Assembly: GCF_041276405.1 (NCBI RefSeq) | Contig: NZ_JBGGGT010000002.1 | Span: 434,001 to 498,000, forward strand | DNA from: Microvirga sp. TS319 | GTDB lineage: Bacteria; Pseudomonadota; Alphaproteobacteria; Rhizobiales; Beijerinckiaceae | DNA length: 64,000 nt | Direction: 5' to 3' | Shown here: positions 36,821 through 46,026 of the stretch, piece by piece | How positions within the stretch are numbered: the stretch's first letter is position 1 | How the letters are laid out: every line of letters begins with the position of its first letter | Program-made: the position numbers and the translations under genes | Notes under the pieces: model-generated | Seen by the model: only the letters and a program-made list of their open reading frames with translations | The model's database searches: none | Told to the model about the DNA's origin: nothing

Positions 36821-36901
36821 CGCATCGTCCGATGTCCCGCCCGGGAGAGACGCGTCGGACGGATCCTGAAACGTGGCTTCCACTTTCGGGGCGATGCTTG
36901 A
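36821..36901. repeat. Degenerate RIME-like element upstream of cydA
   Basis: GCGCATCGTCCGATG and GTCGGACGGATCCTGAAACG, then TGGCTTCCACTTTCGGGGCG and ATGCTTG, are worn versions of the B and A modules. They end 12 nt before the cydA start, inside its leader. Confidence 0.55.
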
Positions 36902-36913
36902 GAGGGAGGCGGT

Positions 36914-38350
36914 ATGGAACTCGATGCCCTGATACTGTCGCGCATCCAATTTGCGTTCACGATCTCGTTCCACATCATCTTTCCGGCCTTCACCATCGGC
37001 CTTGCGAGCTGGCTCGCCGCGCTCGAATTCAACTGGCTGCGTACGAAGAACCCGCTTTACCGCAATCTCTTCCGGTTCTGGGTCAAGGTCTTCGCCGTAT
37101 CCTTCGGCCTCGGCGTCGTGTCGGGCATCGTCATGAGCTACCAGTTCGGCACCAACTGGTCGCGCTTCTCCGAGTTCACCGGCAATGTGCTGGGTCCCGT
37201 CATCGCCTACGAGGTCATCACGGCCTTCTTCCTGGAAGCGGCCTTTCTCGGCATCATGCTCTTCGGTTGGGAGAGAGTGGGCGACCGGCTGCATTTCTTC
37301 GCCACCTGCATGGTCGCCCTGGGAACCTTGATTTCCGCCTTCTGGATTCTCTCCGCCAACTCCTGGATGCAGACGCCGGCAGGCTTCGCCATCGAGAACG
37401 GCAAGGCGGTGCCGGTCGACTGGTTCAAAGTCGTCTTCAACCCGTCCTTTCCCTTGCGTTACGCGCATATGGTGATGGGCTGCTACATCACCACCGCTTT
37501 CGCGGTCGCCGGCATGTCGGCGTGGATGCTCCTTCGCCACCGGCACGACGCGCCGGAAGCCAAGCTCGCGGCTTCCCGACGCTCCCTATCGATGGCCTTG
37601 TGGTTCGCGGCCATCTTCGTGCCCGTCCAGATCGTGATCGGTGACCTTCATGGATTGGGGGTGCTGGAATATCAGCCGACGAAACTCGCGGCGATCGAAG
37701 GCAATTGGGAGCGAATGTCCAACATGCCGCTGCGCCTTTTCGCCATTCCCGACGAGGGGGCTGAAACCAATTATTACGAGATCGGCATTCCGAAGATCGG
37801 CAGCTGGGTTCTGACCCATGCCTATGACGGCGTCGTGCCGGGCCTCAAGGAGGTGCCACGGGAGAACCGGCCGCCGGTCTGGCCCGTCTTCTTCTCGTTC
37901 CGCATCATGGTTGGCTTGGGCTTCGCCATGCTCGGGATCGGGTTGTGGAGCCTGTATCTGCGCTGGAAGGGAACGCTGTTCACCGACAGAATCTTCCTCA
38001 CCGCCACGATGCTCATGACGCCCTCAGGCTTCGGTGCGGTGCTGTTCGGCTGGTTCACGGCGGAAATCGGCCGCCAGCCTTACGTGGTCTACGGGCTGAT
38101 GCGCACCGCCGATGCGGTTTCACCCGTCGCGGCGGGAGCGGTGACGGCGTCGCTCCTCACCTTCTTCGTCGTCTATGCCTTCATCTTCGGGTTCGGTTCC
38201 TACTATCTCGCCAAGCTTTTGCGGCGTGGGCCCGATCCCGCCGAGGACATTCGCGGCGACGATCTCCGCAAGAAGCCGAAGCGTCCGTTCTCCGCATCGG
38301 ACGAAGGGATCGAGGGCAGGTCCGGCCATCGGGCCCAGCCGGCGGAATAG
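36914..38350 (+). CDS. cydA: Cytochrome bd-type ubiquinol oxidase subunit I
   Basis: This 478-residue membrane protein is the heme-bearing subunit of a bd-type quinol oxidase. It resembles the cyanide-insensitive CioA branch. The N-terminal ligand His lies in RIQFAFTISFHIIFPAFTIG. The quinol-site GRQPY (for GRQPW) is in TAEIGRQPYVVYGLMRTADA, and other conserved stretches are SAFWILSANSWMQTPAG and FPLRYAHMVMGCYITT. The Q-loop is short. GGGAGG precedes ATG 36914. cydB follows 11 nt later. The complex reduces O2 to water with high affinity in the inner membrane. Confidence 0.94.
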   Translation: MELDALILSRIQFAFTISFHIIFPAFTIGLASWLAALEFNWLRTKNPLYRNLFRFWVKVFAVSFGLGVVSGIVMSYQFGTNWSRFSEFTGNVLGPVIAYEVITAFFLEAAFLGIMLFGWERVGDRLHFFATCMVALGTLISAFWILSANSWMQTPAGFAIENGKAVPVDWFKVVFNPSFPLRYAHMVMGCYITTAFAVAGMSAWMLLRHRHDAPEAKLAASRRSLSMALWFAAIFVPVQIVIGDLHGLGVLEYQPTKLAAIEGNWERMSNMPLRLFAIPDEGAETNYYEIGIPKIGSWVLTHAYDGVVPGLKEVPRENRPPVWPVFFSFRIMVGLGFAMLGIGLWSLYLRWKGTLFTDRIFLTATMLMTPSGFGAVLFGWFTAEIGRQPYVVYGLMRTADAVSPVAAGAVTASLLTFFVVYAFIFGFGSYYLAKLLRRGPDPAEDIRGDDLRKKPKRPFSASDEGIEGRSGHRAQPAE

Positions 38351-38361
38351 GAGGCGCGAGC

Positions 38362-39405
38362 ATGTTCGGCTTTGGCAATGAACACGAGGGTCTCGCCTTC
38401 TGGCTGCCGCTGATCTGGGCCGGGTTGATCGCGCTGGCCGTGGCGATGTATGTGATCGTCGACGGGTTCGACCTCGGGGTCGGAATCCTGTTCAAGGCGG
38501 CCCGCAGCGAGAACTGGCGCGACCGGATGATGGTCTCCGTGGCTCCGATCTGGGACGGCAACGAAACCTGGCTCATTCTCGGCGGAGGCGGCCTCTTCGC
38601 CGTGTTCCACATCGCTTATGCGGTGCTCATGCCCGCGCTCTACGTGCCGATCATTCTCATGCTGATCGCCCTGATCTTTCGCGGCGTGGCCTTCGAGTTC
38701 CGCTTCAAGGCCGATCGCTCGAAATTCCTCTGGGACAACGCGTTCTTCTTCGGCTCGCTGCTGGCGACTTTCTTCCAGGGCATGGTGCTGGGCGCCTTCG
38801 TGCAGGGCTTTGCCAATGACGGGCGCCAGTTCACCGGCGGCACCTTCGACTTCCTCACGCCCTTCAGCGTCGTCACGGGCCTCGGCCTCATCTGCGGCTA
38901 CGGCCTTCTCGGCGCGACCTGGTGCGTGATGAAGACCACGGGCGAGCTCGAAATCTGGGCGCGGCGCATGGCGGTGCGTTTCCTGGGAGCGACGGTCCTC
39001 GCCATGGCGGTCGTGTCCGTCTGGGTCCCGTTCCTCGGGCGGCAGATCGAGATGCGCTGGTTCTCCTGGCCCCATGTCGCCTTCGTGGCGCCGGTTCCGC
39101 TGATTACCGGCTATGTGGCCTACCGCCTGCTCCGCGATCTGGACGAAGGGCGCCCCTATCGGCCGTTCTTCCTCGCCGTCGGCCTCTTCCTGCTGGGCTA
39201 TCTCGGGCTGGGCATCAGTCTGTTCCCGTACATCGTGCCGCCGAACCTGACGATCTGGGATACGGCCAACACCGTTCATTCCCAGCTCTTCGCGCTCGTG
39301 GGCTTCGCCATCGTGATGCCGATCACCTTCGCGTACACGGCTTATGCCTATTACGTGTTCCGAGGGAAGGTGGCCGATGACGTCCGGGGCGGCTACGGGT
39401 ACTAG
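38362..39405 (+). CDS. cydB: Cytochrome bd-type ubiquinol oxidase subunit II
   Basis: This 347-residue membrane protein is subunit II. AMYVIVDGFDLGVGILF (residues 27-43) and SVAPIWDGNETWLILGGGGL are family signatures. Eight to nine helices are seen, ending TAYAYYVFRGKVADDV. Subunit II stabilises the hemes of CydA. The start ATG 38362 follows cydA closely. The TAG stop (39403-39405) is the left edge of a RIME-like element that separates cydB from the small DUF2474 gene. Confidence 0.94.
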   Translation: MFGFGNEHEGLAFWLPLIWAGLIALAVAMYVIVDGFDLGVGILFKAARSENWRDRMMVSVAPIWDGNETWLILGGGGLFAVFHIAYAVLMPALYVPIILMLIALIFRGVAFEFRFKADRSKFLWDNAFFFGSLLATFFQGMVLGAFVQGFANDGRQFTGGTFDFLTPFSVVTGLGLICGYGLLGATWCVMKTTGELEIWARRMAVRFLGATVLAMAVVSVWVPFLGRQIEMRWFSWPHVAFVAPVPLITGYVAYRLLRDLDEGRPYRPFFLAVGLFLLGYLGLGISLFPYIVPPNLTIWDTANTVHSQLFALVGFAIVMPITFAYTAYAYYVFRGKVADDVRGGYGY

Positions 39406-39520
39406 CGCATCGTGCGAAACAGTGGATCCGGTTTTTCGCCCGAACGATGCGCTCTTTCCAAGGAGGGAGCATCGGATTCGATCCCAAAAGTGGATTCCAC
39501 TTTTGGGTCCGATGCTCTAG
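39402..39520. repeat. RIME-like element, B then A module, inserted between cydB and the DUF2474 gene
   Basis: It opens with CTAG (containing the cydB stop). GCGCATCGTGCGAAACAG to CCGAACGATGCGC forms the B module and GAGCATCGGATTCGATCCC to GGTCCGATGCTC the A module, closing with CTAG at 39517-39520. The next gene starts 2 nt later. Confidence 0.92.
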
Positions 39521-39522
39521 CG

Positions 39523-39654
39523 ATGACGGCGGACACGCACCGCCCGCCCGGAGGGCGCCTGAAGCGCCTCACGTGGTTCGTGCTGATCTATCTCGCGAGT
39601 CTCGCGGCTTTCACCGCCCTGGTCTACGGGTTGAAGCTCGTCATCCCGCGATAA
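39523..39654 (+). CDS. DUF2474 small membrane protein (bd-oxidase accessory subunit)
   Basis: This 43-residue protein, MTADTHRPPGGRLKRLTW followed by one transmembrane helix (FVLIYLASLAAFTALVYGLK), matches the DUF2474 proteins encoded after cyanide-insensitive cydAB/cioAB pairs. They are thought to be a small subunit analogous to CydX. ATG 39523 lies immediately after the repeat's CTAG, so its translation signal must come from the repeat end. No good Shine-Dalgarno is visible. Confidence 0.8.
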   Translation: MTADTHRPPGGRLKRLTWFVLIYLASLAAFTALVYGLKLVIPR

Positions 39655-39777
39655 AGGCGGCCGGGATCAAGTCGCACACATCTCCATCGGGGCTGCGATG
39701 CTGCTCGTGTGAGAGACCTTCAGCCCTGCCATAATCTGGCCTTCGATCCGGGTGAGAAGGTCCTGAAGAACAGGACT

Positions 39778-39894
39778 TAGAGCATCGGACCCCAAGTGGA
39801 CTTGCACTTTTGGGATCAATTCGATGCTCAAACTATAGAACAGCGCATCGCTTGCTGCGAAAAGCCGGGTCTACTGTTTCGCACGATGTGCTAG
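39778..39894. repeat. RIME-like element, A then B module
   Basis: TTAGAGCATCGGACCCCAAG to TCAATTCGATGCTC, then GCGCATCGCTTGCTGCG to TTTCGCACGATGTG and CTAG. Both modules are slightly diverged. It lies in the 722-nt gap before the type I secretion genes. Confidence 0.85.
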
Positions 39895-40376
39895 CGCCAA
39901 GGTTCCGAAGGGTGACCACACCCTCTCCGCCACCTTCGGAATCTCCCCGTGAAGGGAAACAGAGGCGCTATCGGGCGTGTTCATAATGCGACCTCATTTC
40001 TGGGTCACAGACCGCGCATTGTATTAACGAAGAGTTATTTTCGAACGGGAGGGGGCATTACGTTCCCCTCCAAATAGAGGGCAAGACTACGCCTTCTGAA
40101 AATTTGACGACACTTTTAGTTGACAATTGCGTATGAAATAGGGTTACAAGTTAGATGGCGTAACGGAAGCGCCGACTTTGGGGGCCTCTCGCTATCCTTA
40201 AGAGCACCACGAAGGCAGGGAAATCGAATTCGGACCTGCTAGGATGCTCTTATGGTCCAAAGCCCGACATCGAAGTTGTCGCAAGACAGCGGGTCGTTTG
40301 ATAGGATATAACCTGTCGATCAATCCGCTGAACTGAACGGTGTGCCGCGCAGCCGGACCATCGATGGAAAGAGATA
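39895..40376. other. Long intergenic leader of the type I secretion operon
   Basis: No credible ORF is seen; a 63-codon antisense frame near 40198-40389 lacks coding character. Local GC is lower than its neighbours. TTCCGAAGG (39903-39911) pairs perfectly with CCTTCGGAA (39933-39941). A TTGACA at 40120-40125 could be a -35 box but has only a poor -10 (GTTACA) 17 nt later. Regulation of the secretion operon probably resides here. Confidence 0.45.
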
Positions 40377-42152
40377 ATGAAGCAAACATCGAGAAATCGG
40401 GAAGAGAGCACGGAAGTCCAAGACGCTCTGAAATCGTGCCTGCCTTCCTTTACGAACGTCGCCATTTTCTCGGCGGTCGTGAACATCCTGGCGCTGACCG
40501 GTTCGATTTACATGCTCCAGGTCTACGACCGGGTCCTGTCGAGCCGGAGCATTCCGACCCTGATCGGGCTTTCGCTGATCACCCTGGCGGCTTTTGCCCT
40601 GTCCGGCGGTCTCGACATGCTGCGCGGCAGGATGCTCGCCCGCATCGGTGCCCGCTTCGACGAGATCCTCGCGCCTCGCGTCTTCGACCTGGTCGCCACC
40701 ATGCCTCTGAAGGGAGCCAAGGCGTCCGAGAGCATGCAGCCGATCAGGGACGTGGATACGATCCGCGGCTTCCTGTCGAGCCTGGGCCCCACGGCTCTCT
40801 TCGACATGCCGTTCATGCCGATCTTCCTCATCGGCTGCTTCATGATCCATCCGTGGATCGGCGTCTTTTCCGTGATCGGCGGCGTGTGCATCATCATTCT
40901 GACGATCTACACGGACGCCAAGAGCAAGGAGCCGTCCTACGAGTTGACGAAGAGCGGCGCCGAACGGCACGCCCTGGCGGAAACCAGCCGCCGCAACGCG
41001 GAGGCGATCCGCGCCCTCGGCATGCTCGGCCATCTCGGCAAGCGCTATGACGAGGTGCATGTCCGCCACGTCAATGACGGCCTCGTCGCCAGCGAATCCT
41101 CGGCGGGCATCAGCGCCTTCGCCAAGGTGTTCCGCATGGCCCTGCAATCCGGCATTCTGGGCCTCGGCGCCCTCCTGGTGATCGAGGGGCAGATGTCCGG
41201 CGGCCTGATGATCGCGGGGTCGATCCTCATGTCCCGCGCCCTTGCGCCCATCGAAATCGCGGTGGCGAACTGGAAGGGCTTCACTGCCTCCCGCCAAGCC
41301 TATCGTCGCCTCCAGCACATCATGACCCTGGTTCCGGCGCAGGGCCAGCGCATGCCGCTGCCCGCCCCGAAGCAGGCCGTCTCGGTGGAGGAGGTCTATG
41401 TTTCGGCTCCGGGCGCCCAGCTCCCGATCGTGCAGGCGGCCTCCTTGAGGCTGCAGGCCGGCCAGGGCCTGGGCCTGATCGGGCCCAGCGCTTCCGGCAA
41501 ATCGTCCTTGGCCCGCGCACTCGTCGGCGTCTGGCCCACCCTGCGCGGCGAGATCCGGCTCGACGGTGCCGCCCTCGACCAGTGGGAGCCCGACAATCTC
41601 GGGCGTCACATCGGCTATCTGCCGCAGGACGTGGAGCTGTTCGAGGGCACGGTAGCCGAGAACATCTCGCGCTTCCATCCGAATGCGAAGCCCGAGGACG
41701 TGATCGCGGCCGCGAAGGTGGCTGGCGCCCATGATCTGATTCTCAACCTGTCGGACGGCTACGATACGCGCATCGGCGAAGGCGGAGCCTCCCTGTCGGG
41801 CGGCCAGCGCCAGCGTGTCGCCCTGGCCCGGGCGCTCTACGGCGATCCTTTCCTCGTCGTGCTCGACGAGCCGAATGCCAGCCTCGACGGTGCGGGCGAC
41901 GAAGCCCTGAACCAGGCAATCCTTGCTGTTCGGCAGCGCGGCGGCATCGTCATCGTCATCACCCATCGCCCGGCCGCTCTCGGGCAGGTCGACCAGGTCG
42001 CCATCATGGAAGAGGGCCGCATCAAGGCCATAGGCCCGCGGGACGAAGTTCTGCAGGGTGTGATGAAACGCAATATGACTCCGGCGCCAGCGCCCGCAGT
42101 GCGGGTGCAGCCGGCGCAGGCGCAGGCGGGCAACCTGCGGGAGGTTGGTTAA
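40377..42152 (+). CDS. Type I secretion system permease/ATPase (PrtD-like ABC exporter)
   Basis: This 591-residue ABC half-transporter has five to six membrane helices (about residues 25-285) and an ATPase domain. Walker A GPSASGKSS is at 369-377, the signature LSGGQRQRVALARAL near 479, and the Walker B LVVLDEPNAS after it. The layout and the YMLQVYDRVLSSRSIPTLIGL helix match PrtD/LapB-type secretion ATPases. The stop abuts the HlyD-family start directly. No RTX-type substrate and no TolC gene are in the window. Confidence 0.92.
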   Translation: MKQTSRNREESTEVQDALKSCLPSFTNVAIFSAVVNILALTGSIYMLQVYDRVLSSRSIPTLIGLSLITLAAFALSGGLDMLRGRMLARIGARFDEILAPRVFDLVATMPLKGAKASESMQPIRDVDTIRGFLSSLGPTALFDMPFMPIFLIGCFMIHPWIGVFSVIGGVCIIILTIYTDAKSKEPSYELTKSGAERHALAETSRRNAEAIRALGMLGHLGKRYDEVHVRHVNDGLVASESSAGISAFAKVFRMALQSGILGLGALLVIEGQMSGGLMIAGSILMSRALAPIEIAVANWKGFTASRQAYRRLQHIMTLVPAQGQRMPLPAPKQAVSVEEVYVSAPGAQLPIVQAASLRLQAGQGLGLIGPSASGKSSLARALVGVWPTLRGEIRLDGAALDQWEPDNLGRHIGYLPQDVELFEGTVAENISRFHPNAKPEDVIAAAKVAGAHDLILNLSDGYDTRIGEGGASLSGGQRQRVALARALYGDPFLVVLDEPNASLDGAGDEALNQAILAVRQRGGIVIVITHRPAALGQVDQVAIMEEGRIKAIGPRDEVLQGVMKRNMTPAPAPAVRVQPAQAQAGNLREVG

Positions 42153-43475
42153 ATGATCGTCATCCAGAAACCCCAGAAGCCTTCGTTGCACGAGAAGGTT
42201 CTGCGCCGGTCGAGCGTCGCGGGCCTGTCGATGATCGCCCTGTTCGCCGGTACGATCGGACTTTGGGCGGCAACCTCGACCCTGTCGGGCGCCGTCGTGG
42301 CCGGCGGCCAGTTCGTGGTCGACAGCAGCGTCAAGAAGATCCAGCATTCCACCGGCGGAATCGTCGGGGAGCTGAAGGTGAAGGACGGCGACCGCGTCAA
42401 GGCGGGCGACCTCCTCCTCCGCCTGGACGAGACCCTGACCCGCGCCAATCTTCTGGTGGTGTCCAAGCAGCTCGACGAGTTCATCGGGCGCCAGGCGCGC
42501 CTGGAGGCCGAGCGCGACGGCACGAACGAGGTCAAGACGCCGCAGGAATTCGCGGATCGCCTCGGCGAAGCCGCCGTCCAGAAGATCCTGGCCTCCGAGC
42601 GCACGCTCTTCGAGGCGCGCCGCGCCGCGCGCGACGCCCAGAAGGATCAGCTCAGGAAGCGCATCTCCCAGTCCCAGGACGAGATCACGGGCCTGAAGGC
42701 GCAGCAGGAGGCGAAGTCCCGCGAGGCCACTCTGATCAAGGAGGAGCTCGTCGGTGTCCGCGATCTCTATCAGAAGAACCTGGTGCAGCTCCCGCGCCTG
42801 AATGCGCTCGAGCGCGATGCCGCCAGCATCGAGGGGCAGCGCGGCCAGCTCATCGCCTCCGTGGCTCAGGCCGAAAGCCGGATCGCCGAAACCTCGTTCC
42901 AGATCATCCAGATCGACGAGCAGATGCGGGCGGAAGCGATGCAGGAGCTGCGCGATATCCAGAGCAAGATCGCCGAGTACAGCGAGCGGCGAGTGGCGGC
43001 TGAAGATCAGCTGAAACGCACCGATATCCGCGCGCCGAGCGACGGCTACGTCCACCAGCTCAATGTGCACACCATCGGGGGCGTCATCTCTCCGGCCGAG
43101 CCCGTCATGCTCATCGTTCCCACGAACGACAGGCTCGAGCTCGAGGCGAAGGTGCTTCCCAACGACATCGACCAGGTGAAGATGGGGCAGAAGGCGATCG
43201 TCAAGGTGCATGCTTCGAATGCGCGCATGATGCCCGACCTGCACGGTACGGTCAGCCGCATCTCGGCGGACGTGTCCCGCGACCAGCAATCGGGCGTGAC
43301 GTTCTATACGATCCGCGTGGAGCTGCCTCAGGAGGAGATCTCTCGCCTCGAAGGCTTGCATCTCATCGCCGGCATGCAGGCCGAAGTCTTCGTCGAGGTC
43401 AACGAGCGCACGCCCCTGGAATACTTCTTCAAGCCCATGAAGGATCAGATCGCCCGCGCCTTCCGCGAGCACTAG
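42153..43475 (+). CDS. HlyD-family periplasmic adaptor of a type I secretion system
   Basis: This 440-residue membrane-fusion protein has one N-terminal helix (SMIALFAGTIGLWAATSTL), a lipoyl half (GELKVKDGDRVKAGDLLLRL), a long coiled coil (about residues 150-290, rich in Gln/Glu/Arg heptads) and the beta-barrel/RND-like C-terminal region (LKRTDIRAPSDGYVHQLNVH). PrtE/HlyD proteins bridge the ABC exporter to an outer-membrane TolC. It is cotranscribed with the ATPase, with no intergenic base. A strong terminator follows at 43581. Confidence 0.92.
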   Translation: MIVIQKPQKPSLHEKVLRRSSVAGLSMIALFAGTIGLWAATSTLSGAVVAGGQFVVDSSVKKIQHSTGGIVGELKVKDGDRVKAGDLLLRLDETLTRANLLVVSKQLDEFIGRQARLEAERDGTNEVKTPQEFADRLGEAAVQKILASERTLFEARRAARDAQKDQLRKRISQSQDEITGLKAQQEAKSREATLIKEELVGVRDLYQKNLVQLPRLNALERDAASIEGQRGQLIASVAQAESRIAETSFQIIQIDEQMRAEAMQELRDIQSKIAEYSERRVAAEDQLKRTDIRAPSDGYVHQLNVHTIGGVISPAEPVMLIVPTNDRLELEAKVLPNDIDQVKMGQKAIVKVHASNARMMPDLHGTVSRISADVSRDQQSGVTFYTIRVELPQEEISRLEGLHLIAGMQAEVFVEVNERTPLEYFFKPMKDQIARAFREH

Positions 43476-43504
43476 CATCGCGTTTTCGCCTTCGCGCGAC
43501 CAGG

Positions 43505-43557
43505 GAGCATCGGCCTGATTCGAAAGGAAAATTTCCTTTTCGAATCCCGAGTGCCGG
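43505..43557. repeat. Diverged RIME-like palindrome with a different core
   Basis: GAGCATCGGCCTGATTCG, then AAAGGAAAATTTCCTTTTCG and AATCCCGAGTGCCGG. The outer arms match the A module but the core is ATTCGAAAGGAAAATTTCC, a different self-complementary sequence. It follows the HlyD gene. Confidence 0.6.
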
Positions 43558-43580
43558 ATCACCTCGAAGGGGATCGTTCA

Positions 43581-43618
43581 GACCGCGCCAGGTCCATAAG
43601 GCCTGGCGCGGTTTTTTA
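43581..43618 (+). terminator. Rho-independent terminator after the type I secretion genes
   Basis: ACCGCGCCAGG-TCCATAAGG-CCTGGCGCGGT followed by TTTTT. It is the only terminator between the adaptor gene and otsA. The remaining 43619-43791 shows no gene. Confidence 0.9.
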
Positions 43619-43791
43619 ATGCCCGGGTCACCGGACCCGGCCTCAAACCTGGAAAGTTCGTGACAGGAACCCATAACAGTGACGGGCGAGCCTCCAGGGC
43701 AGCGCCCGGACGGGGGCGGAACGTCGCAAAGGTTTCGACATTTCGCCCGCGCTCACTCGAAATGTCTTGGGTATCCTGAGGAAGCAGAGGT

Positions 43792-46026
43792 TTGAGGATT
43801 ATTTTTCGCTTCGGCGGTATTGCGTTGCTTGTTGCGGCCATCGTCATCCTGGCCGTTCTCCCGTTCGCCACCTCCTTCGTCGAGCAATGGGCCCGGCGGG
43901 ATGTGGAATTGCGGTCTCAGCTCGTCTTCAATTCGGCCCGGGATCAGGTCGCCGGTTTCCTGGCGCGCGACGATGAGGGAAGGCTTACGAATCTCTTCGA
44001 GCGAATCGCTTCCGACGAGCGGGTTCTCGCCATCGGCTATTGCGACGGGTCGGAACTGCGTTCGCCGACGCGGAACATGCCGCCGTCCTTCTCCTGCGAA
44101 CAGGCGGCCCGGGGCGAAACCGTGAGCTTTTCCACCATCCGAAGCGACGGCCGCAACATCCTGGTCAGTTCGTTTCCGCTCACCGCCGCAGGACGCGAGG
44201 GGCACTTGGTGGTGCTGCATGATCTGAGCTACGCGGAACTTCGCGGTGGGGAGGCCCGGAACTACCTGTTCCTGGCTCTCGTCGGGGTCGCCTTCGGGGC
44301 GGCCGCCCTCGCGGCCCTGATCGCGGCCTTCATCATGCGCCGATGGCTCGCCTCCATCCGGCAGGCCCTGGACAATGCCCGCGCGGGCGCAGCAGGCCCG
44401 CCCGAGCGGGAGGACATCATTCCTCTCGGCCAAGAAATCCGGGACGTCCTGCAGGAGCTGGAATCCTCGCGCCGGACCATCGATGCGGCCCATACGGACT
44501 GGAGTCCCGAGACCCTGCGCGCGGCCCTCTCGAACGAGCTGTCGGGGTCCGAGGTGATCGTGGTCTCGAACCGCGAGCCCTACATTCACAACCGGACGGA
44601 AAACGGAGGGATCTCGCTGCAGATCCCGGCGAGCGGGCTCGTCTCCGCCCTGGAGCCGGTGGTGCGCGCCTGCGGCGGCACCTGGGTGGCCCATGGCAGC
44701 GGAACGGCCGATCGCGACACGGTGGATGCGAACGACCGGGTGCCGGTGCCGCCCTCCCAGCCCACCTACACGCTGCGCCGGGTCTGGCTGACCGACGAGG
44801 AGCAGGACGGCTATTATTACGGCGCCGCCAATGAGGGGCTCTGGCCGCTCTGTCACATCGCCTTCGTGCGGCCGGTCTTCCGCGAACAGGACTGGCAGTA
44901 TTACCGCTCCGTCAACGAGAAGTTCGCCGATGCCATCGTGGCGGAGGCCAAGCGCGAAGACCCGATCATTCTGGTGCAGGATTATCATTTCGCCCTTTTG
45001 CCGCGCATGATCCGCAACCGGCTGCCGCAGGCGACCATCGTGACCTTCTGGCACATTCCCTGGCCGAACGCGGAAACCTTCGGCATCTGCCCGTGGCGCG
45101 AGGAAATCATCGACGGCCTGCTCGGCTCGTCGATCCTCGGCTTCCACACGCAGGCCCATTGCAACAACTTCATGGATGCGGTGGATTCTTACGTGGAAAG
45201 CCGCATCAACCGGGAAAACGACTCGATCACCTTCGGCGGCGAGGAAACCCTGATCCGTCCCTATCCCATTTCCATCGAGTGGCCCCCGACCGCCCTGGAG
45301 GGCCAGAAGCCCGTCGAGGAATGCCGTCGGGCCGTGCGCGAGCGGCTGGGGCTTCCCTTGGACATGCGCATCGGCGTCGGCATCGAACGGTTCGATTACA
45401 CCAAGGGCATTCTCGACCGGATGCAGGCGATCGATGCGCTGCTGACCGAGCATCCCGAATGGCGGGGCCGTTTCTCCTTCGTCCAGGTGGCGGCTCCCAC
45501 CCGCAGCAAGCTCGCGAATTACCGGCAGCTGCAGGAGGAGGCCGAGGCGCTCGCGCGGGACATCAACGAGCGGCATGGCGACAACGGCTACGAGCCGATC
45601 AAGCTCCTCATCCGGCATCACGAGCCCAACGAGGTGTTCGAGCTGTTCAGGTCGGCCGACCTCTGCATCGTGTCGAGCCTCCACGACGGCATGAATCTCG
45701 TGGCCAAGGAATTCGTGGCGGCACGTGACGACGAGGAGGGCGTCCTGATCCTGTCCGCCTTCGCCGGCGCATCGCGCGAATTGTCGGAAGCGCTGATCGT
45801 GAACCCCTACAACGCCCATGCCATGGGTGAGGCCATCAACCGCGCGCTCACGATGCCCCAGACGGAGCAGCGCGAGCGGATGCGCCTGATGCGCGACCAG
45901 GTGAAGGAGCGCAACGTCTATCGCTGGGCCGGGCAGATGCTGCTCGCTGCGTCCCGCCTGCGCAAGCGGCAGAGAATCCGGCGATTGATCGCAGCAGGCA
46001 GAAACCGGGCCGTCGCCCATGTATGA
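43792..46026 (+). CDS. otsA: Trehalose-6-phosphate synthase with an N-terminal membrane sensor-like module
   Basis: This 744-residue protein joins an N-terminal module to a full GT20 trehalose-6-phosphate synthase. TM1 is near residues 7-25. A periplasmic stretch of about 130 residues follows (two Cys, LLxDxD-like strands). TM2 is near 157-181, then a HAMP-like linker to about 235. The GT20 domain runs from about 254 ([13 protein letters not shown]) and includes the catalytic [21 protein letters not shown] and [15 protein letters not shown] and the donor motif [13 protein letters not shown]. It makes trehalose-6-P from UDP-glucose and glucose-6-P at the membrane. The start is TTG 43792; AGAGG is close upstream. 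otsB overlaps its end by 8 nt. Confidence 0.88.
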   Translation: MRIIFRFGGIALLVAAIVILAVLPFATSFVEQWARRDVELRSQLVFNSARDQVAGFLARDDEGRLTNLFERIASDERVLAIGYCDGSELRSPTRNMPPSFSCEQAARGETVSFSTIRSDGRNILVSSFPLTAAGREGHLVVLHDLSYAELRGGEARNYLFLALVGVAFGAAALAALIAAFIMRRWLASIRQALDNARAGAAGPPEREDIIPLGQEIRDVLQELESSRRTIDAAHTDWSPETLRAALSNELSGSEVIVVSNREPYIHNRTENGGISLQIPASGLVSALEPVVRACGGTWVAHGSGTADRDTVDANDRVPVPPSQPTYTLRRVWLTDEEQDGYYYGAANEGLWPLCHIAFVRPVFREQDWQYYRSVNEKFADAIVAEAKREDPIILVQDYHFALLPRMIRNRLPQATIVTFWHIPWPNAETFGICPWREEIIDGLLGSSILGFHTQAHCNNFMDAVDSYVESRINRENDSITFGGEETLIRPYPISIEWPPTALEGQKPVEECRRAVRERLGLPLDMRIGVGIERFDYTKGILDRMQAIDALLTEHPEWRGRFSFVQVAAPTRSKLANYRQLQEEAEALARDINERHGDNGYEPIKLLIRHHEPNEVFELFRSADLCIVSSLHDGMNLVAKEFVAARDDEEGVLILSAFAGASRELSEALIVNPYNAHAMGEAINRALTMPQTEQRERMRLMRDQVKERNVYRWAGQMLLAASRLRKRQRIRRLIAAGRNRAVAHV

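Noticed and set aside
40120..40148. Sigma-70 promoter TTGACA-N17-GTTACA before the secretion operon
   Set aside because: The -10 box matches poorly; kept only as a remark in the leader entry.
40198..40389. 63-codon minus-strand ORF before the secretion operon
   Set aside because: No Shine-Dalgarno and no protein-like character; overlaps the start of the ABC gene.
40320..43562. 1080-codon antisense frame across the type I secretion genes
   Set aside because: Compositional shadow of two well-supported genes; begins and ends at no plausible gene boundary.
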